A stretch of 64,000 nucleotides of DNA from Bacillus pseudomycoides (GCF_022811845.1 NZ_CP064266.1:1240001-1304000), one strand, 5' to 3'. Numbered from the stretch's first letter, positions 1-8,143 are shown. Made by a program: numbers and translations. The notes: generated by a model from the sequence alone, not told the origin.

Positions 1-96
1 TCTCTTTAATTCTATTTATTACATATACTTCCTATAAAAAATCTTTTACCTTTCTCTCGAAAACATCATTATTAGTAGGAATACTTGACCACCTTA

Positions 97-1261
97 CTAT
101 TTCTCTTTAAAAAGCGTATTTACAAGGTTCTTACTTGAGTCACCTATTGAATACTCATTCCATTTCAAAGTAAAATTATTTATACTATCTATTTTGAACC
201 TACCATCTGCTATCACCTGTACCACTTCTTCAGTTGTATAAACGACTGAACCTGGAACATCAGATACATAGTCACCAATAATCCCTCTTTTTTTTATATA
301 TTTTTTTAAATCATATGCAAAAAAAATGATTGGTTTATTTAATAAGCAAAATTCAAATGGTATAGAGGAATAATCAGTAACTAATATATCCGTCACTACA
401 AATAAATCATTTATATTTGGATAAAGGAATAATCATATAAAAACCTTCATACTTTTCTTCGTAATTACATGTATTTCGTATTGCTGGGTGCAACTTGACT
501 ATAAGGATATACTCACCTTTCAATTGCCTATACATCTTATCGATATCTAGATGTAAATCAAAATCTACTAACTCTTTATCTCTAAAAGTTGGCGCATATA
601 AAATAACCTTTTTATCTTTTAAATTGGGATTTACTATAAAAAGATTATCTTTAACTTTCTGTTGGCTCCGTTCATCAAAAAACAAATCCGTTCTTGGAAT
701 ACCTGTTTTTAATATATTACTATCCGATAAATTAAAAGCTTTCTTGTAAATATCCCCAAGTGCTTCCGAACCTACAACAATTTTATGAAAGTTTTTATAG
801 ACATCCATAAACCTTTTTTGAGCTCGTAAACTTCTTTTTTTAAAAGCAGGAGCTAATAATCCGAATTTCTTAAAAGCACCCGCGGCATGCCATATTTGAA
901 TACACTCTACGCCCTTTTTAAATTTGATTTTCGCTAACGATCCGAAATAATTATCAATAATAACATATTGGGAAGTAGATAGATGATAAATGGATTTAAT
1001 AGTGTGAAATACATTTTTCGTTTCAAATTTATAAGATTTCACATTAGAATAGCTATCTACTTCATATTTACATGTAGGTTTATATAGAAAAACCACCTCA
1101 CAATTAATACCTTGGCGCTGTATTTCCTCATAAATAAAGAATAAATTTTCTCCATAAGACATAATAAAAGTTACTTTCTTTTTAATCGGAAATATTCTCA
1201 TCATACTATGTAAAACTGCAACTAAAATGAGGTAAATTTCTACAATTACTTCTCTAATCAT
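97..1261 (-). pseudogene. CDP-glycerol glycerophosphotransferase (TagB/TarF type), frameshifted
   Basis: The enzyme family adds glycerol-phosphate units to the wall teichoic acid linker or chain at the inner face of the membrane. The 5' part (407-1261, 284 codons) has family motifs QIWHAAGAFKKFG, KTGIPRTDLFF, ILYAPTFRD and VKLHP. The 3' part (97-396) carries the C-terminal half with VTDYSSIPFEFCLLNKPI and ends WNEYSIGDSSKNLV. The joined length, about 385 residues, fits a single-domain family member. The break is at about 418-436. Adding one G and one C to short homopolymer runs there would restore the family-like string YMDYSLYPNINDLF, so two 1-nt deletions explain it, either real or base-calling errors. 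It lies 6 nt downstream of tagD, which supports a teichoic acid role. Confidence 0.85.
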
Positions 1262-1267
1262 TTATCC

Positions 1268-1663
1268 TTATCTAGCAACTTGCACTAGTTCCCTTTTAAT
1301 TTTTGTTGTTGAAATTCCAGCTGTACGTGGTAAATAGACAACTTCACAATATGCACTTAATTCGTCAAATTCACCTTCCCAATCATCACCCATAACAAAA
1401 ATATCTACATCATGATTAACCACATCTTTTGTTTTCTGCTCCCAATTATGTTCAGGAATTACTTCATCTACATAACGAATCGCTTCTAAAATCATTTTAC
1501 GATTCTCGTAGCTATGATAAGATTTTTTACTCTTTAATTTATTAAACTCATCTGAAGAAACAGCAACAATTAAATAATCTCCTAAATCTTTCGCTCTCTT
1601 CAATAAGTTAATATGTCCCCAGTGCAATAAATCAAAAGTGCCGTATGTAATTACCTTTTTCAT
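1268..1663 (-). CDS. tagD: Glycerol-3-phosphate cytidylyltransferase TagD
   Basis: Makes CDP-glycerol from CTP and glycerol 3-phosphate in the cytoplasm, the donor for wall teichoic acid. It has 131 residues, close to Bacillus subtilis TagD. The cytidylyltransferase signature HWGH is at residues 14-17 and the second signature RTAGISTTK at 113-121. A GAGGGGG ribosome site precedes the ATG. It is the first gene before the glycerophosphotransferase relic, in the same direction, so the two probably formed an operon. Upstream lie four PhoP-type boxes (1786-1824), suggesting phosphate-dependent control. Confidence 0.96.
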   Translation of the reverse strand: MKKVITYGTFDLLHWGHINLLKRAKDLGDYLIVAVSSDEFNKLKSKKSYHSYENRKMILEAIRYVDEVIPEHNWEQKTKDVVNHDVDIFVMGDDWEGEFDELSAYCEVVYLPRTAGISTTKIKRELVQVAR

Positions 1664-1785
1664 AGTTTTAAGTGCCCCCTCAAGAGTATTTTTTTCTATA
1701 TTTATAATTCAATCAAAGTAGCTTAAAAAAGGGCTTCCCCTCTTACCCTTAAACGCCGATTCCATCCTTGTAAAGTCAAAACAGT

Positions 1786-1824
1786 TTTACATAAAATTAA
1801 CATTAAGTTCACACGAAATTCACA
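1786..1824 (+). promoter_or_regulatory. Four tandem PhoP-type boxes upstream of tagD
   Basis: TTTACA, TTAACA, TTCACA and TTCACA start at 1786, 1797, 1808 and 1819, exactly 11 nt apart with 5-nt spacers. This is the arrangement of the PhoP box, TT(A/C/T)ACA repeats. A candidate tagD promoter on the minus strand reads TTGTCA (1860-1865), 18 nt, TATGAT (1836-1841), so the array would cover the transcription start and early leader. That geometry suggests repression of teichoic acid synthesis under phosphate starvation. The binding call is an inference from the motif. Confidence 0.7.
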
Positions 1825-1950
1825 ATGAAGATTATATCATAAATTTTATTTACAAACTATGACAATCGCCTAACAATTCTTGTCATATCCAAACGATAGG
1901 AGTACTTTTTTGTCGAATATTAGCCTTTACGTCTTTTTACTTACCAAAAA

Positions 1951-1976
1951 GTGCCAAGGAAATATTTCCTTGGCAC
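1951..1976 (-). terminator. mbl terminator
   Basis: A perfect 26-nt palindrome (GTGCCAAGGAAAT and its complement) sits 34 nt past the mbl stop. It is followed on the minus strand by a T-rich run. Confidence 0.9.
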
Positions 1977-2009
1977 TTTTCTCACTATTTATTTTATAAA
2001 TTGTTAATT

Positions 2010-3011
2010 TTACTTCAACATACGACGTGGTAATTTATCTATATTCTCTAACATAATGCCTGTACCAACTGCAACACAGTGCATTGGATTTTCAGCGATT
2101 AGTACTGGTACTTTTAATTCCTCTGCTAGAAGCATGTCGATACCGTGTAGTAATGCGCCTCCACCTGTTAGAATAACACCGCGGTCAATGATGTCTGCAG
2201 ATAGTTCTGGTGGTGTACGTTCTAATACACCTTTTGCAGCTTGTACAATAATAGAAGCGTTCTCTTTTAATGCTTCTGTAATTTCTTCTGAACGTACTGT
2301 GATTGTACGTGGTAAGCCTGTTACCATGTCACGCCCACGAATTTCAAGTTCTTCACTACGTGCACCTGGGAATACTGTACCGACTTTAATTTTAATATCC
2401 TCTGATGTACGTTCCCCAATTAATAGCTTGTACTTACGTTTAATATAGTTTAAGATCTCCATATCAAACTTGTCCCCAGCCATTTTGATAGAGGAGGAGG
2501 TAACAATATCACCCATTGAAAGTACGGCAATATCTGTTGTACCTCCACCAATATCAACAACCATATTTCCGCTCGGTTGGAAGATTTCCATACCAGCACC
2601 GACAGCGGCTACTTTTGGTTCTTCTTCTAAGAATACTGTTTTACCACCTGAGCGTTCAGCAGCTTCACGAATTGCTTTTTGTTCTACAGATGTGATATTT
2701 GTTGGACAACAAATTAAAATGCGAGGTTTTGAAAAGAAGCTCTTCACGTCCAATTTGTTAATGAAATACTTTAACATTGCTTCTGTAATTTCGAAATCTG
2801 CAATTACACCATCTTTAAGCGGACGAATCGCTACAATATTACCAGGTGTACGTCCTACCATACTTCTTGCTTCTTCACCGACTGCTAATACTTTTCCAGT
2901 ATTACGATCAATTGCTACAACAGACGGTTCGTTTAAAACGATTCCTTTACCCTTTACATGAATTAAAACGTTAGCCGTGCCTAGGTCAATTCCGATATCT
3001 CTCGCAAACAT
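2010..3011 (-). CDS. mbl: Cell shape actin homologue Mbl
   Basis: MreB-family ATPase that forms membrane-bound filaments guiding sidewall peptidoglycan synthesis. The phosphate-1 motif IGIDLGTANV is near residues 6-15 and phosphate-2 DIGGGTTDIAVL near residue 160; TGGGALLHG is near residue 290. The frame opens 9 codons earlier, but an AAGGAGG site lies inside that extension, 10 nt before the ATG at 3011. The true start is therefore MFARDIG, giving 333 residues, the usual Mbl length. It follows spoIIID as in Bacillus subtilis and ends at its own terminator. Confidence 0.97.
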   Translation of the reverse strand: MFARDIGIDLGTANVLIHVKGKGIVLNEPSVVAIDRNTGKVLAVGEEARSMVGRTPGNIVAIRPLKDGVIADFEITEAMLKYFINKLDVKSFFSKPRILICCPTNITSVEQKAIREAAERSGGKTVFLEEEPKVAAVGAGMEIFQPSGNMVVDIGGGTTDIAVLSMGDIVTSSSIKMAGDKFDMEILNYIKRKYKLLIGERTSEDIKIKVGTVFPGARSEELEIRGRDMVTGLPRTITVRSEEITEALKENASIIVQAAKGVLERTPPELSADIIDRGVILTGGGALLHGIDMLLAEELKVPVLIAENPMHCVAVGTGIMLENIDKLPRRMLK

Positions 3012-3173
3012 TCCTGTTTTTTCCTCCTTGATATTCAAAATCAGGTTGTACCCGAATTCTTTTACACCTAATTTCTGATTTTATCATATTTTTAACGAAA
3101 ACGTAATATTTGAAAAGATAATTATTCTTAAAAACGTCCCGTTATATTCAAGGAATGTTTGCCATATAATACG

Positions 3174-3446
3174 TTATTGTCGCACAGGCTTTTCTACATC
3201 TTCTTTTCTGTACTTCTGTTTTGTCGCTTCCCCGCCCCTTAGGTGACGAATCGACTTATGATAATCAAGAATTTCTTTCACTTCATTTGCGAGCTCTGCA
3301 TTAATTTCTGGTAAACGTTCTGTCAAATCTTTGTGAACTGTACTCTTTGATACCCCAAACTCCTTTGCGATTACACGCACTGTCTTTCTTGTCTCCACGA
3401 TATACTTGCCAATCTTGATAGTTCTCTCTTTGATGTAATCGTGCAC
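3174..3446 (-). CDS. spoIIID: Sporulation transcription regulator SpoIIID
   Basis: Small DNA-binding protein of the mother cell that, with sigma-E, activates and represses genes in mid sporulation. It has 90 residues. A helix-turn-helix spans about 23-42 (VRVIAKEFGVSKSTVHKDL), followed by the basic segment RHLRGGEATKQKYRK. The frame is open further upstream, but GTG at 3446 is preceded by AGGGAGG and gives the VHDYIKERTIKIGKYIVET start typical of the family. A sigma-E-like promoter lies at 3614-3642. Confidence 0.96.
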   Translation of the reverse strand: MHDYIKERTIKIGKYIVETRKTVRVIAKEFGVSKSTVHKDLTERLPEINAELANEVKEILDYHKSIRHLRGGEATKQKYRKEDVEKPVRQ

Positions 3447-3613
3447 ACCACTCGCCTCCCTAAATTGGATGTGAGAAGTGTGAAATGAGACTCGCTGCAT
3501 ATGACTAAGAAGTAAATTCGAGTGCTGTTTGTAAGCGTTAAATATTCTAGAATTTATAATGAAATGATTCACGATTTCTCACCTCAAACACTCTCTTTGC
3601 ATTGGTTTATACC

Positions 3614-3642
3614 ATTGTATTGCCCGCACCACTGATATATGC
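3614..3642 (-). promoter_or_regulatory. Sigma-E-type promoter of spoIIID
   Basis: On the minus strand GCATATA (3636-3642) is followed after 14 nt by AATACAAT (3614-3621). This differs at one position from the sigma-E -10 consensus CATACAAT, and the spacing fits. It lies about 168 nt upstream of the GTG. spoIIID is known to be a sigma-E gene in Bacillus subtilis; the match here is by eye. Confidence 0.65.
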
Positions 3643-3746
3643 TACAAGTTCGGTATTTTTGCGGACTAAGTTAAGAAAAATTACAATTTTGTGTGAGAAA
3701 TACGTTAACAATGATAATTTTCACTTGATAGATCCTTACAAAAATA

Positions 3747-3780
3747 AAGAATGACGCCCCATGTCAAAGGCGTCATTCTT
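3747..3780 (-). terminator. Terminator of the 44-residue peptide gene
   Basis: AAGAATGACGCC and GGCGTCATTCTT form a 12-bp stem. The upstream arm in the RNA contains the stop codon of the small gene at 3773-3907. A T-rich stretch follows on the minus strand. Confidence 0.85.
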
Positions 3781-3907
3781 CACGATCACATTCTTCTTCT
3801 AATAATTGATGGTGGGGAACTTCTTTCTTACTCGCAATGTAATAATATAATGTAAATAAAATGAACAATAAAATAAGAGCAATCGACAGCACAAATAAAA
3901 ATGACAT
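3773..3907 (-). CDS. Small single-pass membrane protein, 44 residues
   Basis: The gene is too short for usual ORF cut-offs but is well supported. The ATG at 3907 is preceded by AAAGGAGGGG at good spacing, and the stop is embedded in a terminator hairpin. The product has one hydrophobic segment at about residues 2-25 (SFLFVLSIALILLFILFTLY), then a short charged cytoplasmic-like tail KKEVPHHQLLEEECDREE. No family is recognised. It sits between spoIIQ and spoIIID, both sporulation genes, so a sporulation role is possible but not shown. Confidence 0.8.
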   Translation of the reverse strand: MSFLFVLSIALILLFILFTLYYYIASKKEVPHHQLLEEECDREE

Positions 3908-4006
3908 AGCATCCCCTCCTTTTCTTAATATATATTCGAGAATTCTGTCCAATTTCCTTGTTATTACGATTTTCTCCCATTAAACTAATTATTTTTATAT
4001 AATAAT

Positions 4007-4043
4007 AAAAAAATCAGTTCCCCTAGTGAGAACTGATTTTTTT
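4007..4043 (-). terminator. spoIIQ terminator
   Basis: A stem AAAAAAATCAGTTC / GAACTGATTTTTTT with a 9-nt loop lies directly after the spoIIQ stop, with A/T runs on both sides. Confidence 0.9.
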
Positions 4044-4049
4044 ATCTTA

Positions 4050-5153
4050 CTATTCTTGTGTAGAAGAAGAGTCACTAGATGATTCTGTAGAACCATTTGT
4101 TGATTTTTCTTCTTTTTTACTTTTTTCATCAGCTGAGCTATTTGTTGACTTCTCTTCTTTTTGCTGTTTTTCATCAGCCGAGCTGTTTGTCGATTTCTCT
4201 TCTTTTTGCTGCTTTTCGTCAGCTGAACCGCTTGTTGATTTTTCTTCTTTTTTACCTTTTTCGTCAGCTGAGCTATTTGTTGACTTCTCTTCTTTTTGCT
4301 GTTTTTCATCAGCCGAGCTGTTTGTCGATTTCTCTTCTTTTTGCTGCTTTTCGTCAGCTGAACCGCTTGTTGATTTTTCTTCTTTTTTACCTTTTTCGTC
4401 AGCTGAGCTATTTGTTGACTTCTCTTCTTTTTTACCTTTTTCGTCAACTGAACCATTTGTCGCTTTCGCTGCTCCTGCCTCTGCTTTTACATCTGTTGCA
4501 AGTTTGTTAAGGTAACGCTCTGGATTAACAGCTACGTTATCTTTACGTACTTCAAAGTGTACATGGGAACCTGCTTCCTTATTCATTGCGCTTAAACCGG
4601 ATTTTCCTAATACTTCACCTTGTGCAACTTTTGCACCTTTTTCTATTTTTACACTGCCTAAGCTTTGATAAGTTGTTGCAAGACCATTTCCGTTATCAAC
4701 TGTTACAACATAACCGAGAAGTGAATCTTTTTCCGCTTTTGTTACTGTACCGCTTAAAGCAGCTGTAACATCGAATTCCTTCCCGTTTTTCGCAGCAATA
4801 TCAATTCCTTTATTAGGAGAATATGTGTTGTTATAAAAGACAAGTGCTTGTTCTTGCTCCTCTTCTGGTGCTCCATCTTCATAAAACTTCTTCTTCACAA
4901 CAACATCTACATTCTTTGCAACTGGCATTTTCACAACTTCTGAAGATTTTGTTACAGGCACTACTGGCTCTTCTGTTTGACTATACGGCGTTGCTTGCTC
5001 CTTATTAGGCGCTTTCTTTGGATTAGCTGCCTGGAACCATAGAGCAACCGTCAAGATTACCGCTGCACATGCAATATAGATTGCCGGAAACACCCACCGT
5101 TTTTGAAATAAATGAACTACCTTCCGCGACTTTTTATTATTCCTTCCTCGCAT
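4050..5153 (-). CDS. spoIIQ: Forespore membrane protein SpoIIQ with repeat tail
   Basis: SpoIIQ spans the forespore membrane and meets SpoIIIAH from the mother cell, building the channel and zipper used during engulfment. Of 367 residues, about 21-42 form the membrane anchor and about 90-215 a LytM/M23 domain. The HVH metal motif is present (GSHVHFEVRKD), but the first histidine of HxGxD is asparagine (NKGID), so zinc hydrolysis is unlikely, as in Bacillus subtilis SpoIIQ. The C-terminal third is eight 15-residue repeats such as NSSADEKGKKEEKST, then a serine-rich end. The ATG is preceded by GAGGTGATG. A sigma-F-like promoter is at 5174-5203. Confidence 0.95.
   Translation of the reverse strand: MRGRNNKKSRKVVHLFQKRWVFPAIYIACAAVILTVALWFQAANPKKAPNKEQATPYSQTEEPVVPVTKSSEVVKMPVAKNVDVVVKKKFYEDGAPEEEQEQALVFYNNTYSPNKGIDIAAKNGKEFDVTAALSGTVTKAEKDSLLGYVVTVDNGNGLATTYQSLGSVKIEKGAKVAQGEVLGKSGLSAMNKEAGSHVHFEVRKDNVAVNPERYLNKLATDVKAEAGAAKATNGSVDEKGKKEEKSTNSSADEKGKKEEKSTSGSADEKQQKEEKSTNSSADEKQQKEEKSTNSSADEKGKKEEKSTSGSADEKQQKEEKSTNSSADEKQQKEEKSTNSSADEKSKKEEKSTNGSTESSSDSSSTQE
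4098..4457 (-). repeat. Eight 45-bp tandem repeats in spoIIQ
   Basis: Eight consecutive 45-bp units encode 15-residue repeats. Variants with GKK, QQK and SKK alternate so that a three-unit block (GKK, QQK, QQK) appears twice, pointing to a 135-bp duplication. All units stay in frame. Copy number is expected to vary between strains. Confidence 0.95.
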
Positions 5154-5173
5154 TCTATCATCACCTCAGCAAT

Positions 5174-5203
5174 CATTTTGAACAATATTCGTTCATCCTA
5201 TAC
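5174..5203 (-). promoter_or_regulatory. Sigma-F-type promoter of spoIIQ
   Basis: On the minus strand GTATA (5199-5203) is followed after exactly 15 nt by GTTCAAAATG (5174-5183). This resembles the sigma-F consensus GywTA-N15-GgnrAnAnTw with a few mismatches. It lies 21 nt before the spoIIQ ATG. spoIIQ is a known sigma-F gene. Confidence 0.65.
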
Positions 5204-5290
5204 AACCTATAACTAATTACTTTTCGACAAATTCTGTAAAAATATGTATAGAAAACATAAAATTTCCGAGGAAATGATAGAAAAAAGAAA

Positions 5291-5314
5291 AAACTGAGCG
5301 GATTGGCTCAGTTT
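5291..5314 (-). terminator. ABC exporter operon terminator
   Basis: AAACTGAGC / GCTCAGTTT stem with a short loop, immediately after the permease stop and followed by a T run on the minus strand. Confidence 0.9.
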
Positions 5315-5315
5315 T

Positions 5316-6023
5316 TTAGTCTAGTTGTTTCTTTTTGTAAATGAAGAGGCAAATGATTATAGAAATAACTAACCAAATTGAGATATTTAATAGGTTTGTA
5401 TCTATTGCAGAAAAACCTTTTCCCTTTACTACATTCACAACTGCATTAAAAATGTGATTTGTCGGTAAATAAGATAGAATTTTTTTCACCATTTCATTCT
5501 TTACAAGCTCACTTAATATTGGTCCCATTAATAAAATCATTGAAATCGGCGTCGTAATGACAGAAACTTGCACTAAGTTTTTAGCTAAAAGGGCAACGAT
5601 TGTTCCAACTATAATGAATAATAGTGTTCCTAATACAATAACTGCCAATAACAAGAACATACTACCATGTAAAGTATTTAATAAGAATAAGCTTAGGAAA
5701 CTTAAAATACCACTTAAAACGATAATCGGTAACGCCTTTCCAATAATTACTTCAATAGGAGAAGCTGGAGATAACATGAGAACACGTAATGTATGTTTTT
5801 CTTTCTCTTCAGCAATAAGGGTTGCCTGTGCAATTGTTGTAACCATACTTAATACCATTACAATTACAATTCCACCCATAAATTCTTTTGCATCATCCAT
5901 TTGCTTATAAAATAGTGAGAGGCCGATTGGCAAGAGTGCCATTAATAGAATTTGTGCATTATTTTTTAAATCCTGCATCTCTTTACGTAAAATTGCTGAT
6001 AATCTTCTCATTGAAAATGTCAT
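5316..6023 (-). CDS. ABC-2 type transporter permease
   Basis: Membrane half of an ABC exporter, 235 residues with about six membrane segments (first near 26-40, last near 213-230). The cytoplasmic stretch ATLIAEEKEKHTLRVLMLSP is typical of ABC-2 permeases, where E-K-E-T-L/G motifs precede a conserved SP. It starts 2 nt after its ATPase, so the two are co-translated. The substrate is not evident; such pairs in Bacillus often export drugs, antimicrobial peptides or sodium. Confidence 0.92.
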   Translation of the reverse strand: MTFSMRRLSAILRKEMQDLKNNAQILLMALLPIGLSLFYKQMDDAKEFMGGIVIVMVLSMVTTIAQATLIAEEKEKHTLRVLMLSPASPIEVIIGKALPIIVLSGILSFLSLFLLNTLHGSMFLLLAVIVLGTLLFIIVGTIVALLAKNLVQVSVITTPISMILLMGPILSELVKNEMVKKILSYLPTNHIFNAVVNVVKGKGFSAIDTNLLNISIWLVISIIICLFIYKKKQLD

Positions 6024-6025
6024 AA

Positions 6026-6868
6026 TTATAATCCCCTCCCAGTTACTTCAATAAAGATATCTCCTAGTGTTGGCTCATAAGAATGAATCGATAATAATTC
6101 ACCATTTTTCATCCACTCAGAAATACGTTTTGCGCCTAATTCGTCTTTTTTCACTGTTTCTTTTTTCTTATCCTTTAGCACGACTTCGATTTTGTCTTTC
6201 GCGTATTTAAGTCTTAAATTTTCTGGTGTATCAAGTGCTACAATTTCCCCTCCGCATAAGAAGGCAATGCGGTCACAAAGCGTCTCTGCTTCATCCATAT
6301 TGTGCGTTGTTAAGAAAATCGTTGTTCCTTCTCTATTTAAGTCCTTTAAGATGTTATGAATGTTTTGGACGTTTACTGGATCAAGTGCTGATGTTGGTTC
6401 ATCTAAGAAGAGGATATCCGGTTTATGCAGAATTGCTCGTGCAAGTGTCACACGCTGCTTCATCCCTTTTGATAATTTTTTAACTGGTGTTTTTTTATCA
6501 TCTAATAAATTCACTTGCGATAGCACTTCATCAATTCGTTCTTTTGGACAATCGTATAAATCGCAAAATAATAGTAAGTTATCATAAATGCTAAGTCTTT
6601 CATATAAGCCGCTGTTATCTGTTAAAATACCGATTCGTTTATAATCGATGCTGCTTGGTCCTGTAATATCTTTTCCTAGTACTTTCACTTTTCCAACACT
6701 ATGAAGCAACTGAGAAGTTAAAATTTTCACTGTTGTTGTTTTCCCTGATCCACTTGGTCCAAGAAACCCGAAGATTTCTCCTTGCTTTACTTCAATACTT
6801 ACATTTCGAAGTGCTGTTTTTTCATTAAAGGTTTTCATTACATCCTTCATTTCAATTGCCAATGTCAT
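6026..6868 (-). CDS. ABC transporter ATP-binding protein
   Basis: ATPase partner of the downstream permease, 280 residues. Walker A GPSGSGKTT is at 37-45, the signature LSKGMKQRVTLARA near 135, Walker B DILFLDEPTSALDP just after, and the switch histidine in LTTHNMDEAE. All catalytic motifs are intact. An AAAGGGGATGACGAG leader precedes the ATG. A palindromic and phased direct-repeat site at 6988-7023, together with the LytTR regulator gene further upstream, suggests dedicated control of this exporter. Confidence 0.94.
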   Translation of the reverse strand: MTLAIEMKDVMKTFNEKTALRNVSIEVKQGEIFGFLGPSGSGKTTTVKILTSQLLHSVGKVKVLGKDITGPSSIDYKRIGILTDNSGLYERLSIYDNLLLFCDLYDCPKERIDEVLSQVNLLDDKKTPVKKLSKGMKQRVTLARAILHKPDILFLDEPTSALDPVNVQNIHNILKDLNREGTTIFLTTHNMDEAETLCDRIAFLCGGEIVALDTPENLRLKYAKDKIEVVLKDKKKETVKKDELGAKRISEWMKNGELLSIHSYEPTLGDIFIEVTGRGL

Positions 6869-6987
6869 CTCGTCATCCCCTTTGTTTTTCTTTTATAGAT
6901 AAAGTTGGCTTTAGCGACTCGTTTGTCGCCTCCACTTGTTGTGTTCGCTTTTCTTGATTCAATCATATGAAAAACAAAGAGGCCGTG

Positions 6988-7023
6988 CAGTAAAATACCG
7001 GTAAAAGGAGTATTTTTACTGGT
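6988..7023. promoter_or_regulatory. Candidate LytTR operator upstream of the exporter
   Basis: On the minus strand ACCAGTA (7017-7023) and ACCGGTA (6996-7002) are direct repeats exactly 21 nt apart, two helical turns, which is the spacing typical of LytTR-domain sites. The same stretch is also an inverted repeat, CAGTAAAATAC (6988-6998) against GTATTTTTACTG (7010-7021). It lies between the exporter genes and the LytTR gene at 7059. The assignment is inferred. Confidence 0.5.
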
Positions 7024-7058
7024 GAATGAATCCTAATTCCCCCTCACTGGAGCATAAT

Positions 7059-8066
7059 TTATAGTCCAATGACACCTTTTAATTCATCCATTCGACCTTT
7101 AGAAAGTGGAATGGAGCTTTTTCGTTCATCATCCAAAATTAAGCTAAAGCTATTACGAGTCCAAGTGATCACCTCTCGTACACGCTGTAGGTTAACAAGA
7201 TAAGAACGATGACACCTAAAGAATCCAAATCCCTTTAACCTCTCTTCTAATTCACTTAATGTTAACGCACAAACAAAGTCCCCCTCACGAACATGAATAT
7301 GCGTTGTTCCATTTTGCGTTTCAATAAAGTGAATCTCCATCGGATCGAGCAAAATGAGTTTATCATTCACTTTCGCAGGGATTCTTTCGAGCTTCATTTG
7401 GGGAATCATTTGAACGACGTTTTCTGGATCTATCTCTTCCTCTTCTTCCTGTTCGATTTCTACTTTTTTAACACCATCTGAATTTAATATATACACATCT
7501 TCTGTTAAAGAAAGTGCATCTGATAAAAAGGATGATGTAATAAAGATTGCCTTCCCTTGTTCTTTCATCTTCATAATTGCTTTTCGAATGATAATTGTGC
7601 TCTCTATATCTACATTTTGTTCCGGCTCTTCTAAAATAATTAAATCTGGATTATGAATCATGACCCGGCCAATATGAAGACGGCGTTTTTCAGAAAAGGA
7701 TAGCTTTTCGATTTTAACGCTCATTTTATCTAGTAAACCAACATACTGGACAATTTCTTCTATGCTAATATTCGAGTCATACAATCCGGATAAAAAGGCG
7801 AAGTATTCTTTTACTTTTAAGCGATTATATGCCTCATCTTTTAAAAAGCAAAAACCAATGCGCGAATATGCTTGCTTGTGAATCGGCTCCCCATCAAATA
7901 AAACGCTTCCTGTCGATGCCTCTTCTTCATCGATTATAATGCGGTGCAAAACCTTCGCCGTATGATTATTACATTGCAGCACAACACATTGCCCCTTTTC
8001 AATTTCTAGCTGAACCATCGGTAACTGATTTATCTTCCCCAATTGTTTTAGCTCCAGTAACGCCAT
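7059..8066 (-). CDS. LytTR regulator with degenerate ABC-ATPase domain
   Basis: Two-part protein of 335 residues. Residues about 1-205 align with an ABC ATPase but the Walker A is lost (LQCNNHTAKVL), the signature is LSFSEKRRLHIGR and the switch histidine is missing (FITSSFLSDAL); the Walker B-like DLIILEEPE remains. An acidic linker (EQEEEEEIDPE) follows. Residues about 235-330 form a LytTR DNA-binding domain (IHFIETQNGTTHIHV, FFRCHRSYLVNLQRV, IPLSKGRMDEL). The N-terminal domain probably binds a partner or ligand instead of hydrolysing ATP. It lies upstream of the ABC exporter, its likely target. Confidence 0.88.
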   Translation of the reverse strand: MALLELKQLGKINQLPMVQLEIEKGQCVVLQCNNHTAKVLHRIIIDEEEASTGSVLFDGEPIHKQAYSRIGFCFLKDEAYNRLKVKEYFAFLSGLYDSNISIEEIVQYVGLLDKMSVKIEKLSFSEKRRLHIGRVMIHNPDLIILEEPEQNVDIESTIIIRKAIMKMKEQGKAIFITSSFLSDALSLTEDVYILNSDGVKKVEIEQEEEEEIDPENVVQMIPQMKLERIPAKVNDKLILLDPMEIHFIETQNGTTHIHVREGDFVCALTLSELEERLKGFGFFRCHRSYLVNLQRVREVITWTRNSFSLILDDERKSSIPLSKGRMDELKGVIGL

Positions 8067-8143
8067 TCTTTCTCCTCCAGGTGAGTTTTTATCTCATTAT
8101 ACCAAACAGTTAATGGAAAATTATGATATTTATTCCGAAAACA

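Noticed and set aside
3995..4510. Open frames in other phases across the spoIIQ repeats
   Set aside because: They arise because the 45-bp period keeps every frame open; the spoIIQ frame alone gives a known protein.
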